Positions 37,301-42,330 of a DNA stretch of 64,000 nt are shown here, in pieces; positions within the stretch are counted from its first letter, which is position 1; every line of letters begins with the position of its first letter. The notes under the pieces were generated by a model. That model was not told the origin of the DNA and made no database searches. It saw only the letters and a program-made list of their open reading frames with translations. The stretch is from Echiichthys vipera (taxonomy: Eukaryota > Chordata > Actinopteri > Perciformes > Trachinidae), in NCBI GenBank assembly GCA_963691815.1, contig OY829645.1, positions 8,310,401 to 8,374,400 of the forward strand. The letters are read 5' to 3'. The position numbers and the translations under genes were made by a program.

Positions 37301-38640
37301 CTGATGGTTATTATTTATTGAGAGATGTGCATCCATATTGCTCAGTATGCCCAGCACTCAACATTTTAAATTCAATTTTTAATCAATAGTCAATCCATTG
37401 CTTTCCATCTTATATTGGTCTAGAGTTGTAACTAAACCTTGACTGAGAGACTAGATAGCCCAAAGAATAGTTCTGCTTTAACCTCTCATCAAAGTTAGAA
37501 AGTATAGGACTGCCTGGCTCTACTATCTTCATATAAGCCTATAAAGGTTATGATAATGTTACTGTAAGGGAATCTCATCTTATCTTAAGGCATCTTATCT
37601 TCACACTCATTAGATCTGTACGAGTCACATCAATTATCTATTTTGGATTCAAAACAACGATTTTCATCAAAATTTGACACGTTTGTACCCCTTGTAAACA
37701 TGAACTGATAAATAGTATGTCATCATTGTTTTTACAAGCATGTTAGAATGCTGACATTAGCATTTGACTCAAAGCATAGTTTGGCCTCACAGAGCTGCTA
37801 TAAACTTTTAGCTATAAAACATATTTTCAATAATTTTCAAAAGAAACAATGGAATAATTTAAATATGTTGTGTTATCGGTTTAGTCAAGATGCCTTTGCT
37901 TCATTCAAGCTTCATTTTGAGTCCAGTGCCATAATCTTCTTCAATGTCACAAGTTCAAGCAGATTTGAGATTCAAATGCTTTAGCTCTTTTTCTTGACTC
38001 ATGATGCTTTTGTTTTGTCTCACTCAATTCATAATTCACTAGTCTTGAGGACTTATAGGGGGGATCCACATACAGAGCTCAGCCTTATCTGGACATGTGT
38101 TTAAAGGATAAATGTTGATCCAGGAATACCAGAATTAAAGGAATTCTTACTTTTCTGGCATGTCGCACAGCACTTAGTGCAGCCCAGTAAAAATTTGAAC
38201 ATGAAAAACTTCGCCTCCCTCCAAAGTTCTACCCTCTTACCCCTGCCTGACCTCTGACGCTTCCTCCTCCCCCGAGTCATGCGGTGTGACAGTGAAACAG
38301 AGCAAGGGATGACAGGAAGGAAGCTCGGCAAATAGTGTGCCATACACTTATAAGGAGCATTTTAAGATTACAAAAGAAATATGTAAAAATGCCAGAAAGT
38401 TAAGAACTTCTAACATTTTTCTTTACCCTGAAAGTCCTCTCTGTACTTCTCCCTTTGATTGGTTCACTCCTTATTTTTCTTTCCATTTTGCCACTGTGTT
38501 CACTCCTTCCACCTCCCTCCATCTCACTCCAGCCCAGTGTGCCCCCAGTCCCCCCACCTCCCCGACCAGCCTGGCCCCATCCCAATCCTCTGCTGACTTT
38601 CCTAACTCCGCCCACATCATGAAGGCATGAGTCACACAAG
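4726..38640 (+). CDS. plekha6: plekha6 (WW-PLEKHA family), 3' half, 16 coding exons
   Basis: Gene-level entry. Joined exons: 4726-4779, 5043-5123, 12725-12796, 13227-13307, 13994-14143, 18904-18999, 19453-19564, 19680-19819, 21734-21895, 26163-26238, 26558-26652, 27507-27665, 30605-30757, 32376-32509, 36176-36324, 38533-38630 (stop). The total is 1812 nt, 603 residues plus stop, with every splice phase compatible. Diagnostic blocks are RPKSAVF...KSKMSVEEQNERIRR, TPDKVLIPERY, LSPEE...KLERIKTLIAKS and LQEQEKRIEISCALAAEASR. All belong to the PLEKHA5/6/7 family of junction- and microtubule-associated adaptors with N-terminal WW and PH domains (those domains lie left of the window). The order is coiled coil, Ser/Pro linker, Pro-rich segment, conserved tail. 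Choice of PLEKHA6 over PLEKHA7 rests on the next gene being golt1a, as in human 1q32, and on recollection of the tail; no search was run. Confidence 0.85.
5043..5123 (+). CDS. plekha6: plekha6 coding exon
   Basis: 27 codons, starting VLEGSHLIGTV and ending STAKLFVQ, between acceptor atcttcag and donor caa/gtaaga. Phase 0 on both sides, so it keeps frame with both neighbours. It is less recognisable as family sequence than the other exons and could be alternatively included, because skipping it would preserve the frame. Confidence 0.65.
5124..6581. other. plekha6 intron, nothing recognised
   Basis: No mobile-element or coding signal that I can support. A short tagtcca-rich stretch at 5298-5325 is the only visible local repetition. 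Confidence 0.5.
6749..7330. repeat. tandem repeat of about 210 bp inside copy A
   Basis: Units starting ctggatgtggctaacactga occur at 6749, 6967 and 7174 (spacings 218 and 207). The second and third are nearly identical across the visible unit. Each carries the same aaccactaatactgc and agcaccaa-taacgta blocks. It is a local amplification of the transposon's arm, not seen in the other copies. Confidence 0.85.
7885..11232 (+). mobile_element. L2/Maui-like LINE, 5'-truncated and decayed
   Basis: Plus-strand endonuclease and RT pieces in order. MALLNMRSLLNKSFIINYII and LLTETWLGTD at 8120-8230; the HSRGRTLDLV and DLAVSDHFCVFF blocks at 8590-8690; PTSFKTAVVKPLLKKSDLDP and NNYWPVYNLPFLSKILEKIV at 9400-9535; HSYADDTQLYIAVSPEDTGP (the catalytic YADD) at 9815-9870. 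Frameshifts and a gap near 9700 disable it. The 3' end is an (ATTG)n tail at 11186-11232. It lies inside transposon copy A and so inserted later. Confidence 0.85.
11186..11232 (+). repeat. (ATTG)n LINE 3' tail
   Basis: Eleven or so perfect attg/gatt units directly after ataaataaagagtg, at the 3' end of the L2-like LINE; transposon copy A resumes immediately after. Confidence 0.9.
11618..12724. other. plekha6 intron, nothing recognised
   Basis: No element with visible ends or coding potential. Confidence 0.45.
12725..12796 (+). CDS. plekha6: plekha6 coding exon
   Basis: 24 codons, VPPFHDVYNRELHP then TLKLNEIETS, flanked by acceptor tttcacag and donor agt/gtaaga. Phase 0 at both ends. It lies after a 7.6-kb intron that houses a transposon-in-transposon insertion. 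Confidence 0.75.
13227..13307 (+). CDS. plekha6: plekha6 coding exon (coiled coil)
   Basis: 27 codons beginning KLLARLCEQSRILKDHEAVV. The L-x-RLCEQ-x-xIL pattern is the start of the conserved PLEKHA5/6/7 coiled coil. Acceptor tgaaacag, donor aag/gtacaa, phase 0 on both sides. Confidence 0.88.
13308..13993. other. plekha6 intron, nothing recognised
   Basis: Single-copy-looking intron sequence; the long ORF over 13715-14179 merely reads through it into the exon at 13994. Confidence 0.5.
13994..14143 (+). CDS. plekha6: plekha6 coding exon (coiled coil)
   Basis: 50 codons, from DSLEEALVSTHQEMELYHNQ to INIRGELSQTSS, with the heptad-like run LRFKKETLQNQLINIRGEL. Acceptor ttcccag, donor agt/gtaaga, phase 0. 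The family coiled coil has the same QL..IR.ELS ending, and this supports assignment. Confidence 0.88.
14225..14289. repeat. (TG)n microsatellite
   Basis: About 30 uninterrupted TG units in the intron just downstream of the exon ending at 14143. First of five GT/CA tracts within 2.2 kb. Confidence 0.95.
14416..14945. mobile_element. possible PIF/Harbinger fragment
   Basis: A gcttcgttcagactggatgc end-like motif precedes ATG at 14549, which reads MAEITTVVALYVLLKSEMPQ, reminiscent of Harbinger transposase N-termini in fish. There is no matching right end or further transposase block, so the call is weak. Confidence 0.3.
14950..15010. repeat. (GT)n microsatellite
   Basis: GT tract with one interruption near 14998. 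Confidence 0.95.
15300..15330. repeat. (CA)n microsatellite
   Basis: About 15 CA units inside the hAT-like element. Confidence 0.95.
15466..15518. repeat. (TG)n microsatellite
   Basis: About 26 TG units, 135 bases after the opposite-phase CA tract; the two could pair as a large hairpin. Confidence 0.95.
16335..16382. repeat. (GT)n microsatellite
   Basis: About 23 GT units inside the hAT-like element, with a smaller GT run at 16444-16460. Confidence 0.95.
16523..16600 (+). mobile_element. solo end of the TTAA-flanked family
   Basis: TTAAAGTGAAATTCTGGTGT followed by aaaatcatcccagggtcttt matches the left end at 25219. Similarity stops after about 80 bases and no right end is visible. Confidence 0.6.
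17454..17675 (+). pseudogene. Harbinger transposase N-terminal fragment
   Basis: Reads MACPFDNHPVDEGAALLCRE, then LNIRREMIIKLLIIDLLAFP and LFERYRFLSQQ before losing similarity. HARBI1-like fish transposases begin this way, with the ERYRF block. The letters MACPF are coincidental and have nothing to do with MACPF pore proteins. The DDE catalytic region is absent. Confidence 0.7.
17703..17825 (+). pseudogene. second copy of the Harbinger N-terminal segment
   Basis: 17703-17822 repeats 17424-17545: gttatattaggtgg-, then accatggcatgtccttttga, then attaaatattcgtcgggaga. It would read MACPFDNDPGDEGDALPQRE and soon degenerates. A local duplication of about 280 bp inside the element. Confidence 0.7.
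18405..18584 (-). CDS. Harbinger accessory Myb/SANT-like ORF
   Basis: Minus-strand ATG (complement of 18582-18584) opens a 59-residue frame: MATGKRRATLQLELEILMRS, then YGEFEQVYTAAAAKERETVR, ENIAARVSEDL, stop at 18405. The alternating acidic/basic helices, ILMRSYGEF-x-x-V and AAKERETVRENIAARV match the DNA-binding partner protein that accompanies Harbinger transposases. It is C-terminally truncated compared with the usual protein (about 200 residues), so probably not functional. Confidence 0.6.
   Translation of the reverse strand: MATGKRRATLQLELEILMRSYGEFEQVYTAAAAKERETVRENIAARVSEDLNVVLLQSQ
18904..18999 (+). CDS. plekha6: plekha6 coding exon (coiled coil)
   Basis: 32 codons beginning ALTTTRMEFEALEDEANAIH and ending EQLNAGGQ. 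Helical and acidic, between acceptor accacag and donor cag/gtaaag, phase 0. It follows immediately after the hAT-like/Harbinger nest ending at 18746. Confidence 0.85.
19000..19452. other. plekha6 intron, nothing recognised
   Basis: Short intron without recognisable repeats. Confidence 0.5.
19453..19564 (+). CDS. plekha6: plekha6 coding exon (end of coiled coil)
   Basis: 37 codons plus one base. Starts SELVRRHIQKEFWRVQDVLE (the QK-x-FWR-hQDV-x-xGL family motif) and ends TDTAKHR. Acceptor ttttgcag, donor gag/gtaaaa; phase 1, completed to GTG by the next exon. Confidence 0.88.
19680..19819 (+). CDS. plekha6: plekha6 coding exon (Ser/Pro linker), canonical form
   Basis: Completes the split Val codon and encodes TSGASGSFSTNSPASPLSSV then SLTSPLSPFSP and a tail ending KQMGPE. 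Acceptor ttgcacag, donor gag/gtaagc, leaving phase 0 to join the exon at 21734. The Ser/Pro pattern is typical of the linker after the PLEKHA coiled coil. The donor can be read through; see the extended form. Confidence 0.88.
19680..20752 (+). CDS. plekha6: candidate extended terminal exon of plekha6 (short isoform)
   Basis: If the donor at 19820 is not used, the plekha6 frame stays open for another 310 codons to a TAA at 20750-20752. The extension looks like protein: a basic stretch (RKKSSLKPRPKSC, PRPRCRPRSYREPD), then YAEYINYYG, SYKRLSMPESQILLLQDSD and Pro/Ser-rich sequence ending KKVFMQTNL. It has no low-complexity run and no resemblance to the retroelements here. Two AATAAA signals follow at 21276 and 21291. 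I infer an alternative last exon giving a protein that lacks the conserved C-terminus, or a long internal exon variant. A chance ORF of this length is improbable, but no transcript evidence is available to me. Confidence 0.5.
21276..21296 (+). terminator. two poly(A) signals downstream of the extended plekha6 ORF
   Basis: Canonical AATAAA hexamers at 21276-21281 and 21291-21296, about 530 bases after the TAA that ends the extended reading frame and before the next exon at 21734. They could terminate an intron-retained short isoform. AATAAA is common in AT-rich DNA, so the support is only positional. Confidence 0.35.
21734..21895 (+). CDS. plekha6: plekha6 coding exon (Pro-rich)
   Basis: 54 codons. 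Starts ESVPPRPPLPKSYYPLEPSP, then more prolines, and ends DGYLEDSHIRK. The VPPRPPLP motif is the recognisable family Pro-rich site, a likely SH3 or WW ligand. Strong polypyrimidine tract and acceptor (gctctag), donor aag/gtattt, phase 0 at both ends. Confidence 0.85.
21896..22496. other. plekha6 intron, nothing recognised
   Basis: AT-balanced intron sequence up to the DIRS-like element; no supportable feature. Confidence 0.45.
22599..22650. repeat. two overlapping perfect hairpins in the left DIRS arm
   Basis: Hairpin 1: 15-bp arms GAATCTGTCAGGCTC at 22599-22613 and its complement at 22619-22633, 5-base loop. Hairpin 2: 19-bp arms AGGCTCAACAGGAGCCTGA at 22608-22626 and its complement at 22632-22650, 5-base loop. 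They share sequence, so only one can form at a time. The right arm has a single unrepeated counterpart near 24980-24998. Confidence 0.95.
23206..23778 (-). pseudogene. DIRS RT/RNase H plus recombinase fusion fragment
   Basis: A 190-residue minus-strand ORF. Residues 18-58 read YSQFLCLLGKLVAASTVIPL and GLLSLCPLQTWMKSFHLDA, like the end of DIRS RT and the start of RNase H. Residues 84-120 read WDLPLVLDALCLPPFELLAQ and AELRSLSSKTVFLLAIS, like the recombinase N-terminal core-binding domain. The intervening coding sequence has been lost, so both pieces share one frame by deletion. No catalytic motif of either enzyme remains. Confidence 0.65.
23594..23944 (-). pseudogene. DIRS ORF1 (gag-like) fragment
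   Basis: Minus-strand residues LTADGRTLAAMQDAEKFGLD, then HMPAFELTITSLIVSPNEAL and RPDARCPCLQCRV match what I recall of ORF1 from fish DIRS elements. The similarity ends at the RV, near 23741, after which another frame continues with the RT piece, so there is a deletion junction here. Confidence 0.65.
25219..25878. mobile_element. TTAA-flanked palindromic transposon, copy C (complete)
   Basis: 660 bp from TTAA 25219-25222 to TTAA 25875-25878. Ends AGTGAAATTCCGGCGTAAAA and, reversed, the same sequence with a few changes. Arms of about 270 bp are inverted copies (cggacgtgg / ccacgtccag, ttagctcgggg / cctgagctaatc), separated by about 130 bp containing cttttggattgactttggta. No ORF of note: a non-autonomous element with very long inverted repeats and piggyBac-like TTAA target use. 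Confidence 0.75.
26163..26238 (+). CDS. plekha6: plekha6 coding exon
   Basis: 25 codons plus one base, SKFGEQNNISDVQDQVQD then RQSTANK. Acceptor accttgcag, donor aaag/gtacag; the phase-1 G is completed to GTT (Val) by the next exon, giving NKVGIVPPRTKSP across the junction. It lies 285 bases after the TTAA-flanked element at 25219-25878. Confidence 0.8.
26558..26652 (+). CDS. plekha6: plekha6 coding exon
   Basis: Completes Val, then GIVPPRTKSPTDESHSSSAG and VCRRVSNGISR. The VPPRTKSP block is a recognisable family segment just before the RPKSAVF exon. Acceptor cttgccag, donor agg/gtatgt, ends in phase 0. Confidence 0.85.
26653..27506. other. plekha6 intron, nothing recognised
   Basis: AT-rich intron without a visible element. 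Confidence 0.5.
27507..27665 (+). CDS. plekha6: plekha6 coding exon (RPKSAVF block)
   Basis: 53 codons starting ERPKSAVFPAELKSKMSVEE and containing NERIRRNQSSSVRDKRRSLN, ending NYRV. This is one of the most conserved C-terminal blocks of PLEKHA5/6/7. Acceptor tgtcacag, donor gtg/gtatga, phase 0. Confidence 0.92.
28130..30432 (+). mobile_element. Jockey-group LINE (CR1/Rex1-like), internally deleted
   Basis: Plus-strand pieces in order. Leader ending VYSGEQLIALMPAGIVARPD (28230-28290), VVMANVRSLYNK (28428-28463), endonuclease IIMSGDFNHVTLDRVLPTFH (28758-28817) and LGRSDHNLVHLKP (28910-28948), then RT VRVMFFDFSSAFNTIHPALL (29480-29540), VASAIFFTVTCWG and ADANRLNKLIRRAGD (29890-29990). The segment with the catalytic xADD motif is missing between about 29730 and 29735. 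The 3' end is an irregular (ATTCTG)n tail at 30405-30432. The 5' boundary is uncertain. Confidence 0.8.
28390..29215 (+). pseudogene. LINE endonuclease remnant
   Basis: Contains the N-R-S-L, SGDFNH and GRSDHN motifs of an APE-type endonuclease, spread over at least three frames (28633-28818, 28822-29022, 28994-29215). Confidence 0.7.
30605..30757 (+). CDS. plekha6: plekha6 coding exon
   Basis: 51 codons: IRRRLTAHEIDIKDLEAAVR, then SPREEIARLRRL and ending YNLDISKE. The HE-hDI-x-LEAA...PREEIARLR pattern is the family sequence between the RPKSAVF and IPERY blocks. The acceptor (tgtggaaag) has a modest pyrimidine tract; donor gag/gtgaga. Phase 0. The preceding intron carries a LINE. Confidence 0.9.
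30758..32375. other. plekha6 intron with unclassified dispersed-repeat-like sequence
   Basis: Stretch 30940-31790 (aggtgattaacaag, ctgtcatgaacgg, caaatgcagacacgg, gagtctttaatg) resembles fish dispersed repeats I cannot name. The rest, 31800-32375, shows only a C-run at 31921-31930. Confidence 0.3.
32376..32509 (+). CDS. plekha6: plekha6 coding exon (IPERY block)
   Basis: 44 codons plus two bases: LMTPDKVLIPERYLDVEDNT, LSPEEQKEKQKKLERIKTLI and AKS. Acceptor ttgttgtag. The donor is aaa/gtgggt; the split codon becomes AAT, giving AKSNLQNMVP across the junction, in register with the family. Confidence 0.93.
32510..33116. other. plekha6 intron, nothing recognised
   Basis: AT-rich intron; no supportable feature. 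Confidence 0.5.
33117..34915 (-). mobile_element. Jockey-group LINE, internally deleted, reverse orientation
   Basis: Read on the minus strand: endonuclease end CPTREN-like NFPTRESNTLDLVYTS (34780-34900), linker VTSYISKCI (34530-34600), RT start NTRKAAGPDIIPGRVLKDY and PSCFKATTIIPVPKKPSPCT (34040-34220), then MKCFVRLVMAHIKS (33978-34019) followed almost directly by the thumb region LATWCKNNDLFLNTGKTQ (33890-33945). The RT fingers/palm with the catalytic Asp pair are deleted between them. The C-terminus ends near 33362, and the 3' tail (tcaaagtcaaagtcagcttt) is at 33117-33140. Confidence 0.8.
35158..35500 (+). repeat. unclassified repeat, copy 1 (inverted mate at 47770)
   Basis: ctccatggagtgaatgcttg-type sequence over 35215-35350 (agtccatggagtgaatgctt, ggcctatattgactctggtt, tttgcccgtct) occurs as a reverse complement at 47770-47915. 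Longer partial similarity extends to both sides. No ends or coding potential are recognisable. Confidence 0.7.
35675..35815 (-). mobile_element. tRNA-derived SINE fragment
   Basis: The complement reads TAGCACAGTTTTGTAGTGAT, TTGCCTCACAGC, then a B-box-like AGTTCAAATCC and GAGTTTGCATGTTCTCCCCG, TGTCTGCATGG. This tRNA-like head plus GTTTGCATGTTCTCC body is a widespread fish SINE. It is a short fragment without a clear tail; not a functional tRNA gene. Confidence 0.6.
36176..36324 (+). CDS. plekha6: plekha6 coding exon (QEQEKRIEIS block)
   Basis: One completing base, 49 codons and one trailing base. Reads LQNMVPVLDGPVEGGVPV, then QLQEQEKRIEISCALAAEAS and RRSRLLS. Acceptor cactgtcag, donor ccg/gtgagg. 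The QEQEKRIEIS helix is the last strongly conserved family block. Confidence 0.93.
36325..38532. other. last plekha6 coding intron, nothing recognised
   Basis: 2.2 kb without a supportable element apart from a C-run and short CA tract at 37257-37287. Confidence 0.5.
38533..38640 (+). CDS. plekha6: plekha6 last coding exon with stop
   Basis: After acceptor cactccag the frame gives AQCAPSPPTSPTSLAPSQSS and then ADFPNSAHIMKA, ending at TGA 38628-38630. The QCA-x-SPPTSP start matches the family tail. Ten bases after the stop there is a consensus donor (cacaag/gtgagt at 38641), so the transcript probably continues into a separate 3' UTR exon. The stop lies too close to that junction to trigger nonsense-mediated decay. 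Confidence 0.9.
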
Positions 38641-39947
38641 GTGAGTTTCCGTTCACCGCACCACGATCACCAGTCCCCTACTCCCATCTCGAGTAGACCC
38701 TGTGCTTGCTACACTCTCTGGGAGTGCTTATGCACACAGTTATAGTGATATCATCTACTGGGATTTATGATATGATACATTGTGTTTGACCAATTAAGGT
38801 TTTTAATAGCAGTACTCATGTTTATCATTTTAAGATGATGATGACCCATTTGTGTTCGAAGTGCTCCATATCACCCTAAAACATGTAATGTCATTAAATG
38901 GACACAGATTTCATTGATCAAATGTTTATTTCAGTTTTTTTCCCATTACTTTTGTCTTTCGTTTGCAAGAAGCAACAGGGACAACACAATAGAAATACCA
39001 GCTTAGTCTGCAAATATCTTGCACATATATTCGGACTTGGTGTGGGAAAAACTTTAGCGTTAGTCTATTACTGGGCTTAAAGGTCCATTCTCTGAATTCG
39101 CAAAACAAAATTGATTGTTGAGAAGTGCAATCTTTCTGATTTTAATCAGGAGGCAGGGAGCACCTTCAGCAACACAGCATGATGTACATTTAGTAAATTA
39201 AGGTCCCATTAATAGAGGATAAATCAGTATATGCTTTAGGGCGTGGCTACCTTGTGACACCATGTGATAAAATAGTGATTTAGTAATGGATATCCATGGC
39301 ACTGTGTACAAAAAATTTGGGGGTTTTGGATATTTTCTGTGTTGAAGTCTCGAGACTTTGACCCTCTCACAGTGTGTCTGTATTTCATTAAAGTTAATAG
39401 TAACATTGTGGTAACATGGTCAGCATTTAGTTGCACCTTGCTAACAAAGCTAACATTACATAGCTAGCACTGCCATTAGCTAACTTAAGGGAATTGATGA
39501 TTTTCAACCAGCTGTGTCACTGCAGCTTCAGACAGTACATACAGATGAATGGCGCCACCCGGAGCTCCCTACTGGCAACAGTCTTCTGGATAACTCACAT
39601 CAGCCGCTTGAAAAATGGCCCTCAAAAGCATATAGCTTAGTGCTGCACCATTGAAGTAACACTGTCATTGTGCTCAGCTCCACCCTCTAGTCCAGATATG
39701 GTCAAGTCCTGATTAAAAAAAATAAGACGGCCACGTCTGAAATGCCAAACCACAGGCTTCTAAATCAGGACCCGAGGAAGTATTCTGGACTTTGGCAAAG
39801 CGTTGAAATTGTGACTTACATGTCGGTCACGTGGACCCACTGGCCCCAAAAATACTTTTGCCCATTGACTTACGTGGTGGTAGAGATGTCTCTACATCTG
39901 CAGTAACATTAGTTTTTGGAGCGTCACAACCCCCACAAAAATTCATG
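38641..39947. other. probable plekha6 3' UTR intron, nothing recognised
   Basis: Single-copy-looking sequence between the last coding exon and transposon copy D. Confidence 0.4.
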
Positions 39948-40851
39948 TTAAAGTGTAATTCTGGCAGAAAATCATCGCATGGTCTTTTTCGGCACTTACA
40001 TACATCAAATAAGCCATCAAGATAGTTTTTTTTAACTATTAAGGGAGAAATCCGGTAGAGTCGCTAACAGCCAGACGTGGCTAACACTGATTAGCTCGGG
40101 GCAGTACGGTGAAGGCATTCAAATGTCGTTCCTAACCACAAATACTGCCTAAAATAACACCAAACCTCTGCAGTAGCATGATAAGAGTCCTTACACATAA
40201 AACAAAGAACCAACAACGTAGTCAGCGAACCCAGAGTTTATTAAAAGATAGGGTGACCAGACTTACCTGGTTTCCAGGAACAATCTCCGTTTTCATTGAC
40301 CTGTCCCCTGCTTATACTGTCCCCGGTTTTCACTGTGACTGAAAGATCCGAAAAATGAATATAGGAAAAAATGAAAAAAACGTAAATGTTGACCACACGA
40401 CACACATAGTTGCGGCTCCTACTACTCACAGGCAAAAGCCAAAGTGGTTTGACATCTCTAGGTCAGAACATAAAGAAGCATAATCAATTTAAGTTTTGTA
40501 AAAAAATCATTAGAAATATATTATTCAAAAACAAGCCTTGTGATGCATGATGAATATTACTTTTTACTTTGCACAAGTGGTTTGACATAATTAAATGAAA
40601 TGGTTTAAATGCATAATAGTTTTTTTATTTTGAATGCTCAAGTCAATTACCAAATGCAATCCAAAAAGAAGGAGCCCAGTGGTGCTTTGTTTTATGTGTA
40701 GGGACTCTTATTATGCTACTGCAGAGGTTTGGTGTTATTTTGAGCAGTATTAGTCGTTAAAAAAAGCTGTTTTAATGCCTTCACTGTACTGCCCCGAGCT
40801 AATCAGTGATAGCCACGTCCGGCTGTTAGCGACTCTACTGGATTTCTGATG

Positions 40852-41710
40852 ATTCTACACTAGTTGTAAAGGAAGCATCTGTGTAAGCAATAGAAATAAT
40901 TCAAAGAGAAATTGTTCAAAGATGGTAATGGGAAAACTGAATCCAGAAGCCCTTTCCTTTCTTGCCTCTCTTACCTTTAAACAAAAAAAGAAAAAATATA
41001 CAAGTAGGAAATGGGATGAGTATGAGGGACTCTTGTGTTAAAGGCAAAGACTTACAAAACCATCGACCACACTGACCTCCACACCATCACGGTACACAAA
41101 CCTCACATTTGTGAGCTGTCATGACACGCCAGATTGGCATTGAGCAGAAATCTCTAATCCAGAACAGATGCATATGAATTCTTCCTGCATTCTGAAGAGG
41201 CTTGATTATCTCACCGTCAACCACTGTGTGCAGCTCTCACATTTTGTCAGATCCCTTTTGCATTTAGTATCAGATTCAGTGGACTTCATCATAGTGCTCA
41301 TGGAATTCCCCAGTGATTGTCAACAGGTATATAGGTAAAGTATGTCGGATAGAAATGGTTTAGTGTATGTGGAATCTGAAAATAGAAGTGCCCTTAGAAG
41401 AGTGACTCTGGTAGAAAAGCACTTGCCTGTTTGAAGAGGAGTTAACTAATGATGCAGTCATTTGAGAGGAAATATGCTGGAATACACTATCATGTAGTGA
41501 TGGGAAATGAAGCTTCATGGAGCTTCATTAATCATTAGTTGTATTGGTTGAGTACACTAGATGGAGCTCTTGTTTCAAAGAAAAGGGCTCACTGAATGGT
41601 ACTATAGTGTTCTTTCACTCCTTTGTTGAACAGAGAGCATTAAAAAATGCTCCATATAGCTTAATGAAGCCTCATTTGCCCATCACTACTGTCGTATAAC
41701 ATATAACCAC
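40852..41710. repeat. 0.86-kb repeat, copy 1 (inserted in transposon copy D)
   Basis: Near-identical to 44419-45295 in the same orientation, from attctacactag to ataacatataaccac. The differences I can see are scattered substitutions and a roughly 20-base indel near 40966. It begins and ends inside copy D of the TTAA-flanked element, so this copy is a secondary insertion. No inverted ends at its own borders. Confidence 0.9.
41495..41688. mobile_element. hAT-like MITE within the 0.86-kb repeat, copy 1
   Basis: 194 bp with inverted ends TAGTGATGGG-aAATGAaGCTT and its complement ending cccatcacta. Sequence atgaagcttcat / atgaagcctcat continues the pairing. Flanks ctatcatg and ctgtcgta may be a decayed 8-bp duplication. 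Confidence 0.6.
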
Positions 41711-42277
41711 CATTTCATCTGTTAATAGTTGTTACACAAAAAACTGTCTCGATGACTTATTTGATGTATGTAAGTGCGGAAAAGGACCATGGGATGATTT
41801 TACGCGGGAATTACGCTTTAATATCAGAAATTGGTCAGTATGGTCCGGTAACATCTTGAAAGTCTATAGGAGCCCCACAATTAAATAATTTAATCCAAAT
41901 TCAAGTTAGTCGGAGCACTAAACCAGGTGGAAGTCTCTAGTGACCTTGCTCTATGGGCCACACAGTGCAGAAGTAGTGCTGATTAGACAAGGAAGTTGAC
42001 GTTTTTTCTGCTTCAGGCGCCACTGAGCGGCTTTCATAGGAATGAACAGGATATCTAGCATATGGTCATCTGAAATTATCTTTGTATCTCTCCTACTCCA
42101 TCTTTCTTTGCCTCTTTTTTGTCTTTAGCTCAAGCCCTGGCTGCTGTCAAGTTTGATGGAGCATCTTTCTAAGGATTCACTGAACAAACTGAAGATGGCC
42201 CCGGAAAAATTACCTTTATTTTTTTTAGCACCTTAACTGAACTACAACAAAGCCGTCAAAGGATGTTCCTAGACACC

Positions 42278-42330
42278 CCCCCCCCCACACACACACACAC
42301 ACACACACACAAATACACACACACACACAC
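42278..42330. repeat. C-run and (CA)n microsatellite
   Basis: cccccccccc followed by about 20 CA units with one aaata interruption, in the probable 3' UTR. Confidence 0.95.

Larger units (their letters stand above)
39948..41821. mobile_element. TTAA-flanked palindromic transposon, copy D (split)
   Basis: TTAA-agtgtaattctggcagaaaa at 39948 and, reversed, gattttacgcgggaattacg-cTTAA at 41818-41821. The arms carry the family blocks ggctaacactgattagctcg (40079) and aacaccaaacctctgcag (40158), with inverted counterparts at 40720-40830. The right arm is interrupted between gactctactggatttctg (40850) and ttaatagttgttacac (41721) by the 0.86-kb repeat. Confidence 0.75.

Noticed and set aside
42129..42237. 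A further coding exon (35 codons open from the acceptor)
   Set aside because: The upstream exon already has an in-frame stop at 38628, and the family tail ends there; the open stretch is short and unrecognised.
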